DNA of 64,000 nucleotides from Anatilimnocola floriformis (GTDB taxonomy: Bacteria; Planctomycetota; Planctomycetia; Pirellulales; Pirellulaceae): the NCBI RefSeq assembly GCF_024256385.1, contig NZ_JAMLFW010000001.1:2728001-2792000 (forward strand), read 5' to 3'. This document shows, in pieces, positions 42,772 to 51,578 of the stretch. How positions within the stretch are numbered: the first letter of the stretch is position 1; each line of letters opens with the position of its first letter. Made by a program: the position numbers and the translations under genes. A model generated the notes under the pieces. It did no database searches and was not told where the DNA came from. It saw only the letters and a list, made by a program, of their open reading frames with translations.

Positions 42772-43590
42772 ATGCCAACTCCTCCTTCCATTTCCAACCC
42801 AATATCGAGCGGTACCGCAGGCCGGCCGGTGGCAATCGTCACCGGCGGCAGTCGTGGCATTGGGCGCGGCATTGTCGAACGCCTGGCTGCCGACGGCTGG
42901 GCCGTGGCGATTAACTTTCACAGCCGGCGCGATGCTGCCGATGAACTGGCAGCACAGCTGGCCAGCAGCGGCGGCGATTGTTTGGTCGTGCAAGGCGACA
43001 TCGCCAGTTCGGCCGATCGGCAGCGTGTGGTGGCCGAAACGCTGACTCGCTTTGGTCGAATCGATTTGCTGGTGAACAACGCCGGCATCACTTCGCCGGG
43101 TCGTAAGGATCTGCTCGAAGCGACCGAAGAGAGTTGGGATCAGGTGCTAGGCACCAATCTTAAGGGGCCGTTCTTTCTCGCGCAAGCGGCAGCGCGGGAA
43201 ATGGTTCGACTCGTGGAAGCGGGCACGATCGACCGCGGCACGATCATCAACGTCTCTTCGATTTCGGGTTTTGCGGTCTCGACCAATCGCGGCGACTACT
43301 GCATTGCCAAGGCCGCGATGCAGATGATGACCTGGCTGTTTGCCACCCGACTCGCGGATTCGCGAATTCTGGTCTACGAAATTTGCCCCGGCGTTATCGC
43401 CAGCGACATGACGGCGCCGGTGCAGGAAAAATACGACAAGCTGATTGCCGATGGCTTGTCGCCGATTCGCCGCTGGGGTCAGCCGGGCGATGTCGCAGCG
43501 GCGGTCAGCATGCTCGCCAGCGGTGCGTTGCCGTTCAGCACCGGCGAGCGAATTCATGTCGACGGCGGATTTCACATTCAGCGTTTGTAG
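42772..43590 (+). CDS. SDR-family oxidoreductase (3-ketoacyl-ACP reductase-like)
   Basis: A 272-residue protein of normal SDR length plus a short N-terminal tail. TGGSRGIG at residues 24-31 binds NAD(P)(H); NNAG follows near residue 103; the catalytic set is Ser in INVSSISG and Tyr/Lys in YCIAK. The ending GERIHVDGGFHIQRL is typical of FabG-like reductases. The substrate is not determinable. The AAAGGAGG ribosome site ends only one base before the ATG, unusually close, so initiation may be weak or may use another codon. It lies 17 bp after the giant gene and 5 bp before the next gene. Confidence 0.9.
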   Translation: MPTPPSISNPISSGTAGRPVAIVTGGSRGIGRGIVERLAADGWAVAINFHSRRDAADELAAQLASSGGDCLVVQGDIASSADRQRVVAETLTRFGRIDLLVNNAGITSPGRKDLLEATEESWDQVLGTNLKGPFFLAQAAAREMVRLVEAGTIDRGTIINVSSISGFAVSTNRGDYCIAKAAMQMMTWLFATRLADSRILVYEICPGVIASDMTAPVQEKYDKLIADGLSPIRRWGQPGDVAAAVSMLASGALPFSTGERIHVDGGFHIQRL

Positions 43591-43595
43591 AGTGG

Positions 43596-44849
43596 ATGAG
43601 TGCGATGCGGTTAGCGCTATTGGGCTGTGATTCCGAGTGGAAGACATTTCTGCGCGATTTGCCGGCGGGGCATGAGGTCGTCGCCGTCTGCGAAGCAGCC
43701 GAGCATGAGTTGCCGCTGTGCGCGCTCCTGCCTGCTGTGCAGCGCAGCGAATCCTGGGAATCCTTGCTGATTCGCGACGACATCGATCTGATTTTGGTGG
43801 CCAGCCCGCAGCAGTTGCCGGCTCGCGCTGACGGCTTCGATCCGCAGGCCAATCGCGTCGATCAGTTAAAAAAACTCGCGCAGGCGGGACGTTCACTACT
43901 GCTTTCCTTTCCCGCGACCGAATTGCTCGATGCCTACGAAATCGAAATGCTGCGGCGCGAGGGCAACGGCTGTCTGGTGCCATGGTTTCCCGGATTGAAT
44001 CATCCCGCCTGGCAAGAATTGCCGCGATTACCGTCGACGGCGAACGCCAGTGTTGCGCCGTTGCAAATCACGTGGGAGCGGCGCGTCGATCACCGCAGCC
44101 GCAATCAAATCCTCGCCGCCCTCGCGCGCGATTTGATTTTGATCGAGCGAACCGTTGGCAAGTTAAAGCGCGTCACCGCCCTCGGCGGGCCCGCCGACAG
44201 TCACTCCGCCGATCGCCATTCGCCGCAGGATTGGCATTCATTCACCGTTCAATTGGAAGCCGAAGATCGCTCGCTAGTGCGTTGGTCCCCTGCACGACCG
44301 AGCGCGACATTCGCGTGTCGCGCGGTCGTTGAGGAAGGGGCGAATCCTTGGGAGTTGCAAGCGCCGGTCAACACATCCGAGCCGTGGCTGTTGCGCGAGC
44401 GCGATTCGAACGAAGACTCCACTGCTGGATCGGGTTGGAGCGACATTGAAGCGACGCTGGCGAATTTCGCCCGGATCCATGCCAGTCCCACTGCCACAGC
44501 CAATGCCTGGGTCGACGCCTGCCGCATTTTGGAGATCCGTGCCGCGGTCGAAAAGAGTGTACAACGCTCACGCACCATCGAGCTGTCGCAAGCTGAACAA
44601 ACCGAGGAATATCAGTTCAAGGGTGTGATGGCATCGACGGGCTGCCTGATGCTGATGCTCGTTCTATTTGCAGTGTTTGTTGTAGCGCTGGTCGAGGGTT
44701 TTCAACTGCCGCTGCGAAATTCCGCAGTCTGGCGACTGTGGCCGATCGGGCTGGTCATTTCGCTGGCTATTTTTCTGGGGCTGCAGTTCCTGCAAGCTGT
44801 TATTCAGAAACCGCGCAATTCTCAAACCGGACGCGACTTTGCCGGCTAG
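43596..44849 (+). CDS. Gfo/Idh/MocA-like protein with two C-terminal membrane helices
   Basis: A 417-residue protein starting 5 bp after the SDR gene (MSAMRLALLGCDSEW), so the two are probably co-transcribed. The N-terminal 130 residues look like the Rossmann part of oxidoreductases (MRLALLGCD, then LIRDDIDLILVASPQQLPAR, where the family has DAVVIATPxxxH). The usual catalytic EKP is replaced (LLLSFPATELLD), so activity is doubtful. The middle part is not recognised. Residues about 345-375 (GVMASTGCLMLMLVLFAVFV) and 385-405 (LWPIGLVISLAIFLGLQF) are transmembrane. This is a membrane-anchored, perhaps non-catalytic, relative. Confidence 0.8.
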   Translation: MSAMRLALLGCDSEWKTFLRDLPAGHEVVAVCEAAEHELPLCALLPAVQRSESWESLLIRDDIDLILVASPQQLPARADGFDPQANRVDQLKKLAQAGRSLLLSFPATELLDAYEIEMLRREGNGCLVPWFPGLNHPAWQELPRLPSTANASVAPLQITWERRVDHRSRNQILAALARDLILIERTVGKLKRVTALGGPADSHSADRHSPQDWHSFTVQLEAEDRSLVRWSPARPSATFACRAVVEEGANPWELQAPVNTSEPWLLRERDSNEDSTAGSGWSDIEATLANFARIHASPTATANAWVDACRILEIRAAVEKSVQRSRTIELSQAEQTEEYQFKGVMASTGCLMLMLVLFAVFVVALVEGFQLPLRNSAVWRLWPIGLVISLAIFLGLQFLQAVIQKPRNSQTGRDFAG

Positions 44850-44934
44850 GCAACCTCTGCGGATTGATTCAACTCTGCGGCCGACAATTGCCGATGCAAG
44901 CAAAGGGATTACTGCGCACTTTCTTGGGTCTAGC

Positions 44935-45243
44935 ATGTCGCTCCGCTGGCTAATCATTGCTGCCGTGCTCGCCGTTTCGACGGCTGGGTGCTGCAATCCA
45001 TGCTGTCAGCCAGCATGCCGAAACTGCGCGCAAGGTTGCGGTCCGGCCATGCAATGTGGACCAGCGCGCTGTGCTCCAGGTTCGCCGTGCGCAGAATTGC
45101 GCGGGCACGTGGGCTGGTTTCATTCGCTGTTTCAGCCGCCAAGAGCTGTGGAAATCACGCCGCCACAGCCACGTTTTCATCCGGTTCCCGCGCGGCCTGT
45201 GTTCGAAATTCCGCCCGCCGATCCGCTGCCGCAGCAGCCGTAA
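44935..45243 (+). CDS. Small Cys-rich lipoprotein candidate
   Basis: A 102-residue protein. The ATG at 44935 yields a short signal peptide, MSLRWLIIAAVLAVSTAGC, with a lipobox-like TAGC. The mature N-terminus then packs about 12 cysteines within 40 residues (CCNPCCQPACRNCAQGCG), followed by a Pro-rich tail (ITPPQPRFHPVPARPVFEIP). Short Cys-rich exported proteins of this form are frequent hypotheticals in planctomycetes. Metal binding is possible but unproven. Confidence 0.65.
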   Translation: MSLRWLIIAAVLAVSTAGCCNPCCQPACRNCAQGCGPAMQCGPARCAPGSPCAELRGHVGWFHSLFQPPRAVEITPPQPRFHPVPARPVFEIPPADPLPQQP

Positions 45244-45588
45244 TTTGCCAGCGACGCTGGCAATCGCGTGCCACTGAATCGCTACGGCTTCACTACTCTT
45301 CCGATGTGAAGCTGGGACGAGTGTGCGTTGAATGGCAGGCTCCGTGAAGCCATTCGCGTGCCGGGACCGATCACACTTTCGGACAGATGCGATTTGCACA
45401 TGCCTGGCGCTGTCGTTGTTTTTCGCGACTCGTTTTCGCGGCAACCAACCAGCAGCCGATCGCGTAGTGAAAACGTGTTCGCTCCACGGCCATGTTCTGC
45501 CGCCGCGATATCGCGGTTCGTTCCAGAGCTTGCCCACCGGCGTTGATTGACCCGCCCCACGCGCTAGACCCGCAGCGACGAGCCCGCA
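45244..45588. other. Intergenic region, no gene seen
   Basis: 345 bp between the Cys-rich protein gene and the HtrA-like protease gene. Apart from a 7-bp inverted repeat (GAATGGC 45330-45336 with GCCATTC 45349-45355, 12-nt loop) nothing stands out. It should contain the promoter of the protease gene. Confidence 0.4.
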
Positions 45589-46986
45589 ATGCCCGTATCT
45601 CATTCACGCCAGAACCAGCCCGCCACGAGCAGCATCGCTCGCCGCCGCTGGTTGCAAGGTCTCTCCGTTGCCTGCGCCGCCGCTGCTTTTGGCAGTGGTT
45701 TGCTCGCGCCTGCCGCAGCCTCGGAAGCTCGCTTCACGCCCATCGTGCGGGCCATCGAAGCGGCTCGCCCCAGCGTCGTCAATATTCACGGCCGCAAAAC
45801 CGTGCGGGCCGAAAACGCCTCGTTCGGCAGCGAAGGTGGCGTGAAGCAAGTCAACGGCATGGGCACCGGCATCATCTTCGATGCTCGCGGCTACATCATC
45901 ACCAACTATCACGTGGTTGAGGGTGTCAGCAATATTCAAGTCACGCTGCACAACGACCGCAATGCAGTGGCCAAGCTCGTCGCCCACGATCCCAAGACCG
46001 ACCTGGCCGTCATCAAGATCGAATCCGACTCGCCTCTCAAGGTGGTGCACTTCGGCACCAGTTGCGACCTGCGAACGGCGGAAGAAGTCGTCGCGATGGG
46101 CAACGCCTACGGTTACGAATACACCGTCACTCGCGGCATCGTCAGCGCTCTGCATCGCACGGTGCAAGTCAGCGACGAGCAAAAATATCAAGATTTGATT
46201 CAGACCGACGCCAGCATCAACCCGGGTAACTCCGGCGGTCCGCTCTTCAATATCGATGGCGACGTCATCGGCATCAATGTCGCCGTTCGCGTCGGTGCTC
46301 AGGGCATCGGCTTTGCGATTCCGATCGACGAAGCTCTGGAAGTTGCCGCGCGACTGATGAGCATCGAACGGCTTGAGCAGCAAAGCCACGGCATTGTCGG
46401 CAAGACGAAATGTGATCCCGCCCAGCGAACATTTGTGGTGAGTAGCGTTCGCCGCGAGAGCCCCGGTGAGCGGGCCGAACTGCAAGCCGGCGACATCATC
46501 ACTGCCATCGGTGGTCGTAAAGTCGAACGGGCCCTTGATGTCGAGCTCGCGCTCCTCGGCCGTCGTCGCACCGAAGATCTCAACGTCGAAGTGATCCGGG
46601 CCGGCAGCTCGGTGACAACCAATCTCGTCCTCGCGCCGGCCGCTGGTCGCAGCACTGGCAAGGTTGCGCTCGCCGATCGCGTTTGGGAAAATCTCGGCCT
46701 GCGTCTCTCGCCCATGGAAGACCAGGAATTCAAACAACTCAACAGCCGTTATCGCGGCGGCCTGGCCGTGCAAGCGGTTCGGCCCGACAGCCCGGCCTCG
46801 GCCCAGGGCATTCGCCGCGGCGATGTGCTCGTCGGCATGCACGTGTGGGAAACGGTCTCGCTTGACAACGTTTCGTACGTGCTCGACCGCGAAGACTCCA
46901 GCCGCCAAGAGCCGGTGCTCTTCTACATCCTCCGCGGCAGCGACACGCTCTACGGTCATCTCCGTCTTGCCGAGCGTCCGCGCTAG
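45589..46986 (+). CDS. HtrA/DegP-like periplasmic serine protease with two PDZ domains
   Basis: A 465-residue protein with a twin-arginine-like leader (SIARRRWLQGLSVACAAAAF, ending near AAASEA). Trypsin-like catalytic triad: H108 (TNYHVVE), D138 (DPKTDLAVIK), S215 (NPGNSGGPLF). PDZ1 lies at about 285-365 (SPGERAELQAGDIITAIGGR). A second, more divergent PDZ lies at about 395-460 (RPDSPASAQGIRRGDVLVGM). It would degrade or refold damaged envelope proteins. It ends 18 bp from the convergent polysaccharide deacetylase gene. Confidence 0.94.
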   Translation: MPVSHSRQNQPATSSIARRRWLQGLSVACAAAAFGSGLLAPAAASEARFTPIVRAIEAARPSVVNIHGRKTVRAENASFGSEGGVKQVNGMGTGIIFDARGYIITNYHVVEGVSNIQVTLHNDRNAVAKLVAHDPKTDLAVIKIESDSPLKVVHFGTSCDLRTAEEVVAMGNAYGYEYTVTRGIVSALHRTVQVSDEQKYQDLIQTDASINPGNSGGPLFNIDGDVIGINVAVRVGAQGIGFAIPIDEALEVAARLMSIERLEQQSHGIVGKTKCDPAQRTFVVSSVRRESPGERAELQAGDIITAIGGRKVERALDVELALLGRRRTEDLNVEVIRAGSSVTTNLVLAPAAGRSTGKVALADRVWENLGLRLSPMEDQEFKQLNSRYRGGLAVQAVRPDSPASAQGIRRGDVLVGMHVWETVSLDNVSYVLDREDSSRQEPVLFYILRGSDTLYGHLRLAERPR

Positions 46987-47003
46987 GCCGTCCGTCGCGA
47001 ACG

Positions 47004-48050
47004 CTACTTGTCTTTCGCTTCGCGCAACTCGATCACGCCTCCCCCGGGCAGCGCATCAAATTTGATTGCGCTTTCTTCTACGCGAACGTCACTCGCCTTG
47101 TCTCCTTGGCTGACTCGTGCGAGCTTCCACGTCGCTGGCACACGACTGATCAGCGTCAGTGGCAGGTCATAGAACTTCGGATCGGCCTGCGTGGTCAGTT
47201 CGAGACGAATCGCCGCTGCATCAGTGCTCAGCACTTTCACGGCAGCCGTGCTACGTTCCGTTTCGTACTGATGCTGCGAAATGTGATCGGTGATCCACAA
47301 GTCGCCCTTCTCGCGGCGCTGCTGCAACCCATCGAGCACGTTGAAAAAGATTTCCTGCTTGAGCGGCCAGAAGTCCTGGTAACCCCAATCGGGCTTGATC
47401 CGTTCCAAGCCGTGAATGACGAGGTACTCCATTCCCTGGTTTGCGATCGCCTTGTCGGCCAGCTTCAACATCTCTTCCGACGTCTTCCAGTGATACACCG
47501 CGCCGTGATCGTTGAACGGCGGACGGTCGATCAGGTTGTGCTTCTTCAGCAGCTCGGCAAGTCCCTCTTTCGATAGATTCCAGGCTCCTTCCTTCACGCC
47601 CGGCAGCGCAAAGGAGACGAGGCGATCGGGCTTGCCCGGCGTGATCTTGCGAATGATCCGCGCACACTCGCCGATCTCCCAATCGGCGTCGGCAGCATCC
47701 TTCACTCCCTTGTGCGTGAGCGTGTGATTGCCGTAGACCATGCCTTGCTTCCACAGCTTCTCTTCCCATTCCTTGGCGAACTTTTCGTACTCCCCTTTGC
47801 CCGGGCAGATATAGAATGTGCCGGTCATCCCGCGCTTCTCGAGCTCGGGCGCCGCCACCTGAAAATGGCTCGGCCAGCTGTCGTCGAACATCAGCAGAAA
47901 CACTGCCGTGCGATCGTCTTTCCACTTCGCCACGCGCGTGGCGCCCACTTCTGCTTTGTCTTCCGCGTCAGCCGTAGAAAACTGCCCAGCCATGCATAAC
48001 AAAGCAATGGCGATCACATACAGACAACAGCCACGAGCACGAGTCGGCAC
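47004..48050 (-). CDS. Polysaccharide deacetylase family protein
   Basis: A 348-residue exported protein with a GTG start and AAGGGG upstream. Signal peptide at residues 1-29 (CLYVIAIALLCMAGQFSTADA). The NodB-type fold is shown by FDD at 55-57 (LMFDDSWPSHF) and GNHTLTH at 107-113, the metal-binding Asp and His-x3-His. It is expected to remove N-acetyl groups from a cell-wall or exopolysaccharide sugar. The last 90 residues form an extra beta-rich part (LELTTQADPKFYDLPLTLIS). The substrate is unknown. Confidence 0.9.
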   Translation of the reverse strand: MPTRARGCCLYVIAIALLCMAGQFSTADAEDKAEVGATRVAKWKDDRTAVFLLMFDDSWPSHFQVAAPELEKRGMTGTFYICPGKGEYEKFAKEWEEKLWKQGMVYGNHTLTHKGVKDAADADWEIGECARIIRKITPGKPDRLVSFALPGVKEGAWNLSKEGLAELLKKHNLIDRPPFNDHGAVYHWKTSEEMLKLADKAIANQGMEYLVIHGLERIKPDWGYQDFWPLKQEIFFNVLDGLQQRREKGDLWITDHISQHQYETERSTAAVKVLSTDAAAIRLELTTQADPKFYDLPLTLISRVPATWKLARVSQGDKASDVRVEESAIKFDALPGGGVIELREAKDK

Positions 48051-48214
48051 TTGTATTCCCCTTGATGATTTTTTGTCGTTCGAGCGCTGCTGGCCGCTCG
48101 TTCCGTTCGTCCACTATCATCCGCAGTCAATTGCGGGACAATAAGTGTTCCAGGCATTGCCGGGAGTTAGTTCTTTGACTTGCCCCAACGCGGCCTCCCA
48201 CGAGGAGTAGGAAT

Positions 48215-48532
48215 TTGTCCGATTTAGAGCGTTATGGCAAGGAGAAGCAACAGTGCGTCGCCGCCCGCAATGAATATTTAGAGCTGGTGCAAAAGCTCGA
48301 GATGCAGGTCAAGGCGTTGTTGGTCGTGGATGAAGTCCAGATCACCGACAATCGCATGGTGGGCATGGACTCGCGCTCCGATTCGAAATGCACGATGGAG
48401 GCCCGCGAATGGCCCACCATCGACAAGATCATCACTTCCCTTCGCCGGTTCAACGACGCGCGGAAAAAGCAACGCGGCACGTATGAAGCGCTGGAAAAGT
48501 CCGTGCGGGCTGGGGCCGAACGTCCCCTTTAG
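48215..48532 (+). CDS. Small helical hypothetical protein
   Basis: A 105-residue protein read from TTG with a GAGGAG ribosome site 7 nt upstream, which decides the start. It is hydrophilic and helical (ERYGKEKQQCVAARNEYLEL, then VQKLEMQVKAL at the N-terminus; RRFNDARKKQRGTYEALEKS at the C-terminus), with a central beta-like part containing VQITDNRMVGM. No membrane segment and no recognised family. It lies about 100 bp before the PspA cluster but on the same strand. Confidence 0.65.
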   Translation: MSDLERYGKEKQQCVAARNEYLELVQKLEMQVKALLVVDEVQITDNRMVGMDSRSDSKCTMEAREWPTIDKIITSLRRFNDARKKQRGTYEALEKSVRAGAERPL

Positions 48533-48637
48533 GCGATCGCTGTTTTCCTGACACGATTTGCAATCTGGCCGTTAATCCTTCGCAACAGTCACGGTTGAAG
48601 CTCCGGCAATCAACTCATACTTGTTGCGGAGGAACTC

Positions 48638-49240
48638 ATGTTCAGCGCACATTTGCGATCGGGCATCGCGCACGTAGGTTTGGCGTTGCAGACGCCAGAA
48701 GAATTTGCGGTGGCTTGGAACGATCAAACGGCCCGCTATCGTTGGTGGGTCTGGGCCTCACTACTCGCCACGGCCATTCTCGGCACGACAACCTACGGCA
48801 TGACGATGGGTCTGCTCGGCGGCACGCAAGACGTGCTCTACAAAGGGCTGGCCTGCACGCTCGCGGCAGGTTCGGCGTGGGGCATATCGCTCCCCGCTCT
48901 CTACATACTGAATAGCCTGTCGGGTTCGCGATTGCCGGCCAGCAGCACGCTGCTCGCCGCGCTCGTGACAACCAGTTGGGGCGGCCTCGCCATGCTGGCC
49001 TCGATTCCCATCAATTGGTTTTTCTCGGTCGCTGTTCCGCATCCGACCTTTGTACTCGCGGTCAACCTCGTGGTCTTCGCTGGCGTGGGCGTCGCGATGA
49101 TGGATGTCTTTCGCCGCGTGATGAGCAGCCTCGAGCCATCGCGGCCTCTCGCGCCGATCTGGTGGCTGCTACTCGTCGGCGTGATCGGCGCTGAACTGTT
49201 TTACTTCTTCCAGTTGTTCAACTTCCACACGGTTTCGTAG
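48638..49240 (+). CDS. Multi-pass membrane protein, first gene of PspA cluster
   Basis: A 200-residue protein with GGAGG 5 nt before the ATG. It has about five hydrophobic segments starting at residue 37 (WWVWASLLATAILGTTTYGM). The segment GISLPALYILNSLSGSRLPA is clearly related to GICLPSLYFYGLLSGIRMSM in the next gene, so the two are paralogs. The general layout recalls Yip1-like membrane proteins, which is tentative. It heads four closely spaced genes ending at 51578. Confidence 0.85.
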   Translation: MFSAHLRSGIAHVGLALQTPEEFAVAWNDQTARYRWWVWASLLATAILGTTTYGMTMGLLGGTQDVLYKGLACTLAAGSAWGISLPALYILNSLSGSRLPASSTLLAALVTTSWGGLAMLASIPINWFFSVAVPHPTFVLAVNLVVFAGVGVAMMDVFRRVMSSLEPSRPLAPIWWLLLVGVIGAELFYFFQLFNFHTVS

Positions 49241-49268
49241 CGGCATCATGCCGCGGGAGCGCACAGCC

Positions 49269-50138
49269 ATGATGACCGTTGATGAAGGAATCGATTTCGT
49301 GAACTACGCCGCCAAAGTCGACGCGGCCGGCGAGATGCCCATCACCGAATACATTGTTGCCGAGGAAGTGCCCGACACGATGCCAATCAATACCAACCTA
49401 CTGGGCCTGGTCGAACTGATTCTCAAGCGGCCCGATCGTCTGGAACGTGTGATTCGCGAACCGGCCCGCAAAGCCGATTTGTTGCCGCGATTCCTGGCTA
49501 TTGCACTCACTGGATTTGTCTTCTTCGGCGTCGCGTTGTCGCTGATCTTTACCTCAGCTGGACAATGGCCGAAGCTGACGCCCATTCGCGATCTCGTCGC
49601 TGGTGAAACAACAACGGTGATCGCGTTTCAATCGCAAACCGCCGGGCAATCGGCAGCAACGCGCTGGCTCGATGGTTCGGCGCTGCGGCTTATCGCTGCG
49701 TATGCGATTGGCCTGGTCGCGGCGAGCGGCATCTGTCTTCCCAGCCTTTATTTCTACGGCCTGTTATCGGGAATTCGCATGTCGATGCTCGACGTGGTGA
49801 TTCAAACGCTCAAGGCCAAAGCCACAGCAGCCGTCGCGCTGGTCGGCATCTTGCCTATCTATGCCGCGCTCGGCCTGGGCATTTTGATCTTCGACGCGCC
49901 GCAACTGGTTCGCGAGGTGATGTTTTGGCTGGGACTCGTGTTGCCATTCATCGCGGGGCTATTTGGCACTTACTCGCTTTATCGCGGCCTGGGCACATTT
50001 GCCGATACGCTGCTGCCCGAACGACGCGGTCTGCGAGAGAGCTTCCTGCAGCAACTCGTCCTCTCGTGGTCGGCCTGCTACACAGCCGTCACGCCGATCA
50101 TGATTCACACGCTGTGGGTCGCGCTGGCGAAGGTTTGA
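49269..50138 (+). CDS. Multi-pass membrane protein, paralog of the preceding gene
   Basis: A 289-residue protein. An ATG also exists at 49248, but the one at 49269 has GGGAG about 9 nt upstream and is preferred. Residues about 1-70 are a cytoplasmic acidic head containing ELILKRPDRLERVIREP. About six transmembrane helices follow, including the GICLPSLYFYGLLSGIR signature shared with the upstream gene and a following conserved PIY (the paralog has PIN). The long soluble loop (LTPIRDLVAGETTTVIAFQS) is absent from the shorter paralog. The gap to the PspA gene is 38 bp. Confidence 0.85.
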   Translation: MMTVDEGIDFVNYAAKVDAAGEMPITEYIVAEEVPDTMPINTNLLGLVELILKRPDRLERVIREPARKADLLPRFLAIALTGFVFFGVALSLIFTSAGQWPKLTPIRDLVAGETTTVIAFQSQTAGQSAATRWLDGSALRLIAAYAIGLVAASGICLPSLYFYGLLSGIRMSMLDVVIQTLKAKATAAVALVGILPIYAALGLGILIFDAPQLVREVMFWLGLVLPFIAGLFGTYSLYRGLGTFADTLLPERRGLRESFLQQLVLSWSACYTAVTPIMIHTLWVALAKV

Positions 50139-50176
50139 TACTTGAAACAACGACTCGAAATCCAAGGAGAACCGTC

Positions 50177-50842
50177 ATGGGCCTGTTCCGTCGCTTAACC
50201 GACATCTTGTCAGCCAACGTCAACGAACTACTCGAACAGTACGAAGATCCCGAGCTTCTGCTCAAGCAAGCGATTCGCGAAATGGAAGCCGCCGTCGGCA
50301 CGGCCCGCGAAAACGCAGTGAAAGTTGTTGCCGAAGAAAAGCTACTCGCGCGGCAACTCTCCGCAGAGGAAGCGGCGGTTGCCCTCTGGCGCGAGCGAGC
50401 AACGACCGCGGTCAAACGGGGCGATGACGAAGTGGCACGTAGCGCGCTCGTTCGCAAACGCGAACACGAAGCCGTCAGCACTGCCCTGGCGAAGCAACTC
50501 GAAGAAGCGGCAACGCTTGGTCAAACGCTACGGCGGCAAATCGAATCTCTCCGTTTGCGGACGGAAGATGCTCGCCGCAAGTTGGTGTTGCTCACCGCTC
50601 GCCAGCAGGCAGCCGTGGCCCGTCAGCGACTGCTCGTCGAATTCAGCGCCGCGCCGATCGGCGAACATGCGTTTCAAAAGTTCGAGCGACTCTGTCGCAA
50701 AGTCGAACGAACCGAAGCCGAGACCGAGGCGTTAGCGGAACTCAGCGGCGACCTCGCCAGTCACGACTTCACTGCCGAACAAGATGCGCGTGAAGAGATC
50801 GAAGGTGAATTGTCGGTACTCAAGGCCCAATTGAACGCCTGA
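50177..50842 (+). CDS. PspA/IM30 family protein
   Basis: A 221-residue protein, normal length. The start at 50177 (MGLFRRLTDILSANVNELLE) has AAGGAGA upstream and matches the family's amphipathic N-terminal helix. The rest is heptad-rich coiled coil with typical features: YEDPELLLKQAIREMEAAVG, RERATTAVKRGDDEVARSAL. PspA/IM30/Vipp1 proteins are ESCRT-III relatives that coat and stabilise stressed membranes. With its two membrane neighbours it suggests an envelope-maintenance operon. Confidence 0.95.
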   Translation: MGLFRRLTDILSANVNELLEQYEDPELLLKQAIREMEAAVGTARENAVKVVAEEKLLARQLSAEEAAVALWRERATTAVKRGDDEVARSALVRKREHEAVSTALAKQLEEAATLGQTLRRQIESLRLRTEDARRKLVLLTARQQAAVARQRLLVEFSAAPIGEHAFQKFERLCRKVERTEAETEALAELSGDLASHDFTAEQDAREEIEGELSVLKAQLNA

Positions 50843-50867
50843 GGCCGCAGATTGTCGGAGGCATGCC

Positions 50868-51578
50868 GTGAACCTTCCTACTACCTTGCTGTTTTACTTG
50901 CTTATTGGCGTGGCTGTTGCCGTCGCCGTGCATCTGGCCTGGCAAGAGACGGATCGCCGCAACCGCTGGTTCTGCACCTGCACGGCCATTCCATTTTGGC
51001 CGTTGTATCTGCCGGTGTTGCTGCAACGGACTTCGAAACCGAACGCAGAAAATCGCGAGGCTGCCGCCGCAGCGCCACCCATCCGCGATGAGTTATCGAC
51101 CGCCATTCAGCAAGTCCAAGCGGAATTGGAATTAGCTCTGCGCAGTCTCGACGGCTGGTCCGATGCCGCCCTCGCTCGCGAGCAGGGGCGCTTCGTCGAA
51201 CTGCGCAAAGCCTGGAACGCACAAGCGGATAAAATCCGTGAACTCGACCAACTGCTGCAACAACCGTCCTTCGCCGTGACTGAAAACGAAGAGCTCTTGA
51301 CGCAACCGGATCTGCCCGCCGCCAACAGCGATCGCGGTCGCCGGGCCAACATCGCCCGCCTGGCCGCCGTCCGTCGCCGTTTGCACGACGACCTGACCAA
51401 CACGCTGGCTTGGGTGCGCGAACTCGTCACCATGATCCACCTCGCCAAGTACACCGGCGCCCCGGCCTCGCGCGCCGAGGAACTGGTCATGCAAATCGCA
51501 ACCAGCGTCGAAGGCCTATCGGAAGTCGCGTCCTGGCGTGGAGAGGAGGCGACAGCCACCGACACGAGGGGGTTATAA
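50868..51578 (+). CDS. Membrane-anchored helical protein, last gene of PspA cluster
   Basis: A 236-residue protein from GTG, with GGAGG 7 nt upstream. Residues 4-24 are a transmembrane helix (PTTLLFYLLIGVAVAVAVHL), followed by a short second hydrophobic patch (CTCTAIPFWPLYLPVLL). The remaining 170 residues are charged helices, likely coiled coil (ELSTAIQQVQAELELALRSL, then RKAWNAQADKIRELDQLLQQ). Its position 25 bp after the PspA gene suggests it acts as a membrane partner; that is inference. No family recognised. Confidence 0.82.
   Translation: MNLPTTLLFYLLIGVAVAVAVHLAWQETDRRNRWFCTCTAIPFWPLYLPVLLQRTSKPNAENREAAAAAPPIRDELSTAIQQVQAELELALRSLDGWSDAALAREQGRFVELRKAWNAQADKIRELDQLLQQPSFAVTENEELLTQPDLPAANSDRGRRANIARLAAVRRRLHDDLTNTLAWVRELVTMIHLAKYTGAPASRAEELVMQIATSVEGLSEVASWRGEEATATDTRGL

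Noticed and set aside
44950-45603. 217-codon minus-strand frame over the Cys-rich gene and the following gap
   Set aside because: Its translation has no motif, and the plus-strand alternative has a signal peptide and organised cysteines.
45604-46959. 451-codon minus-strand frame opposite the HtrA-like gene
   Set aside because: The plus strand carries the complete protease triad and PDZ motifs; the antisense product shows nothing recognisable.
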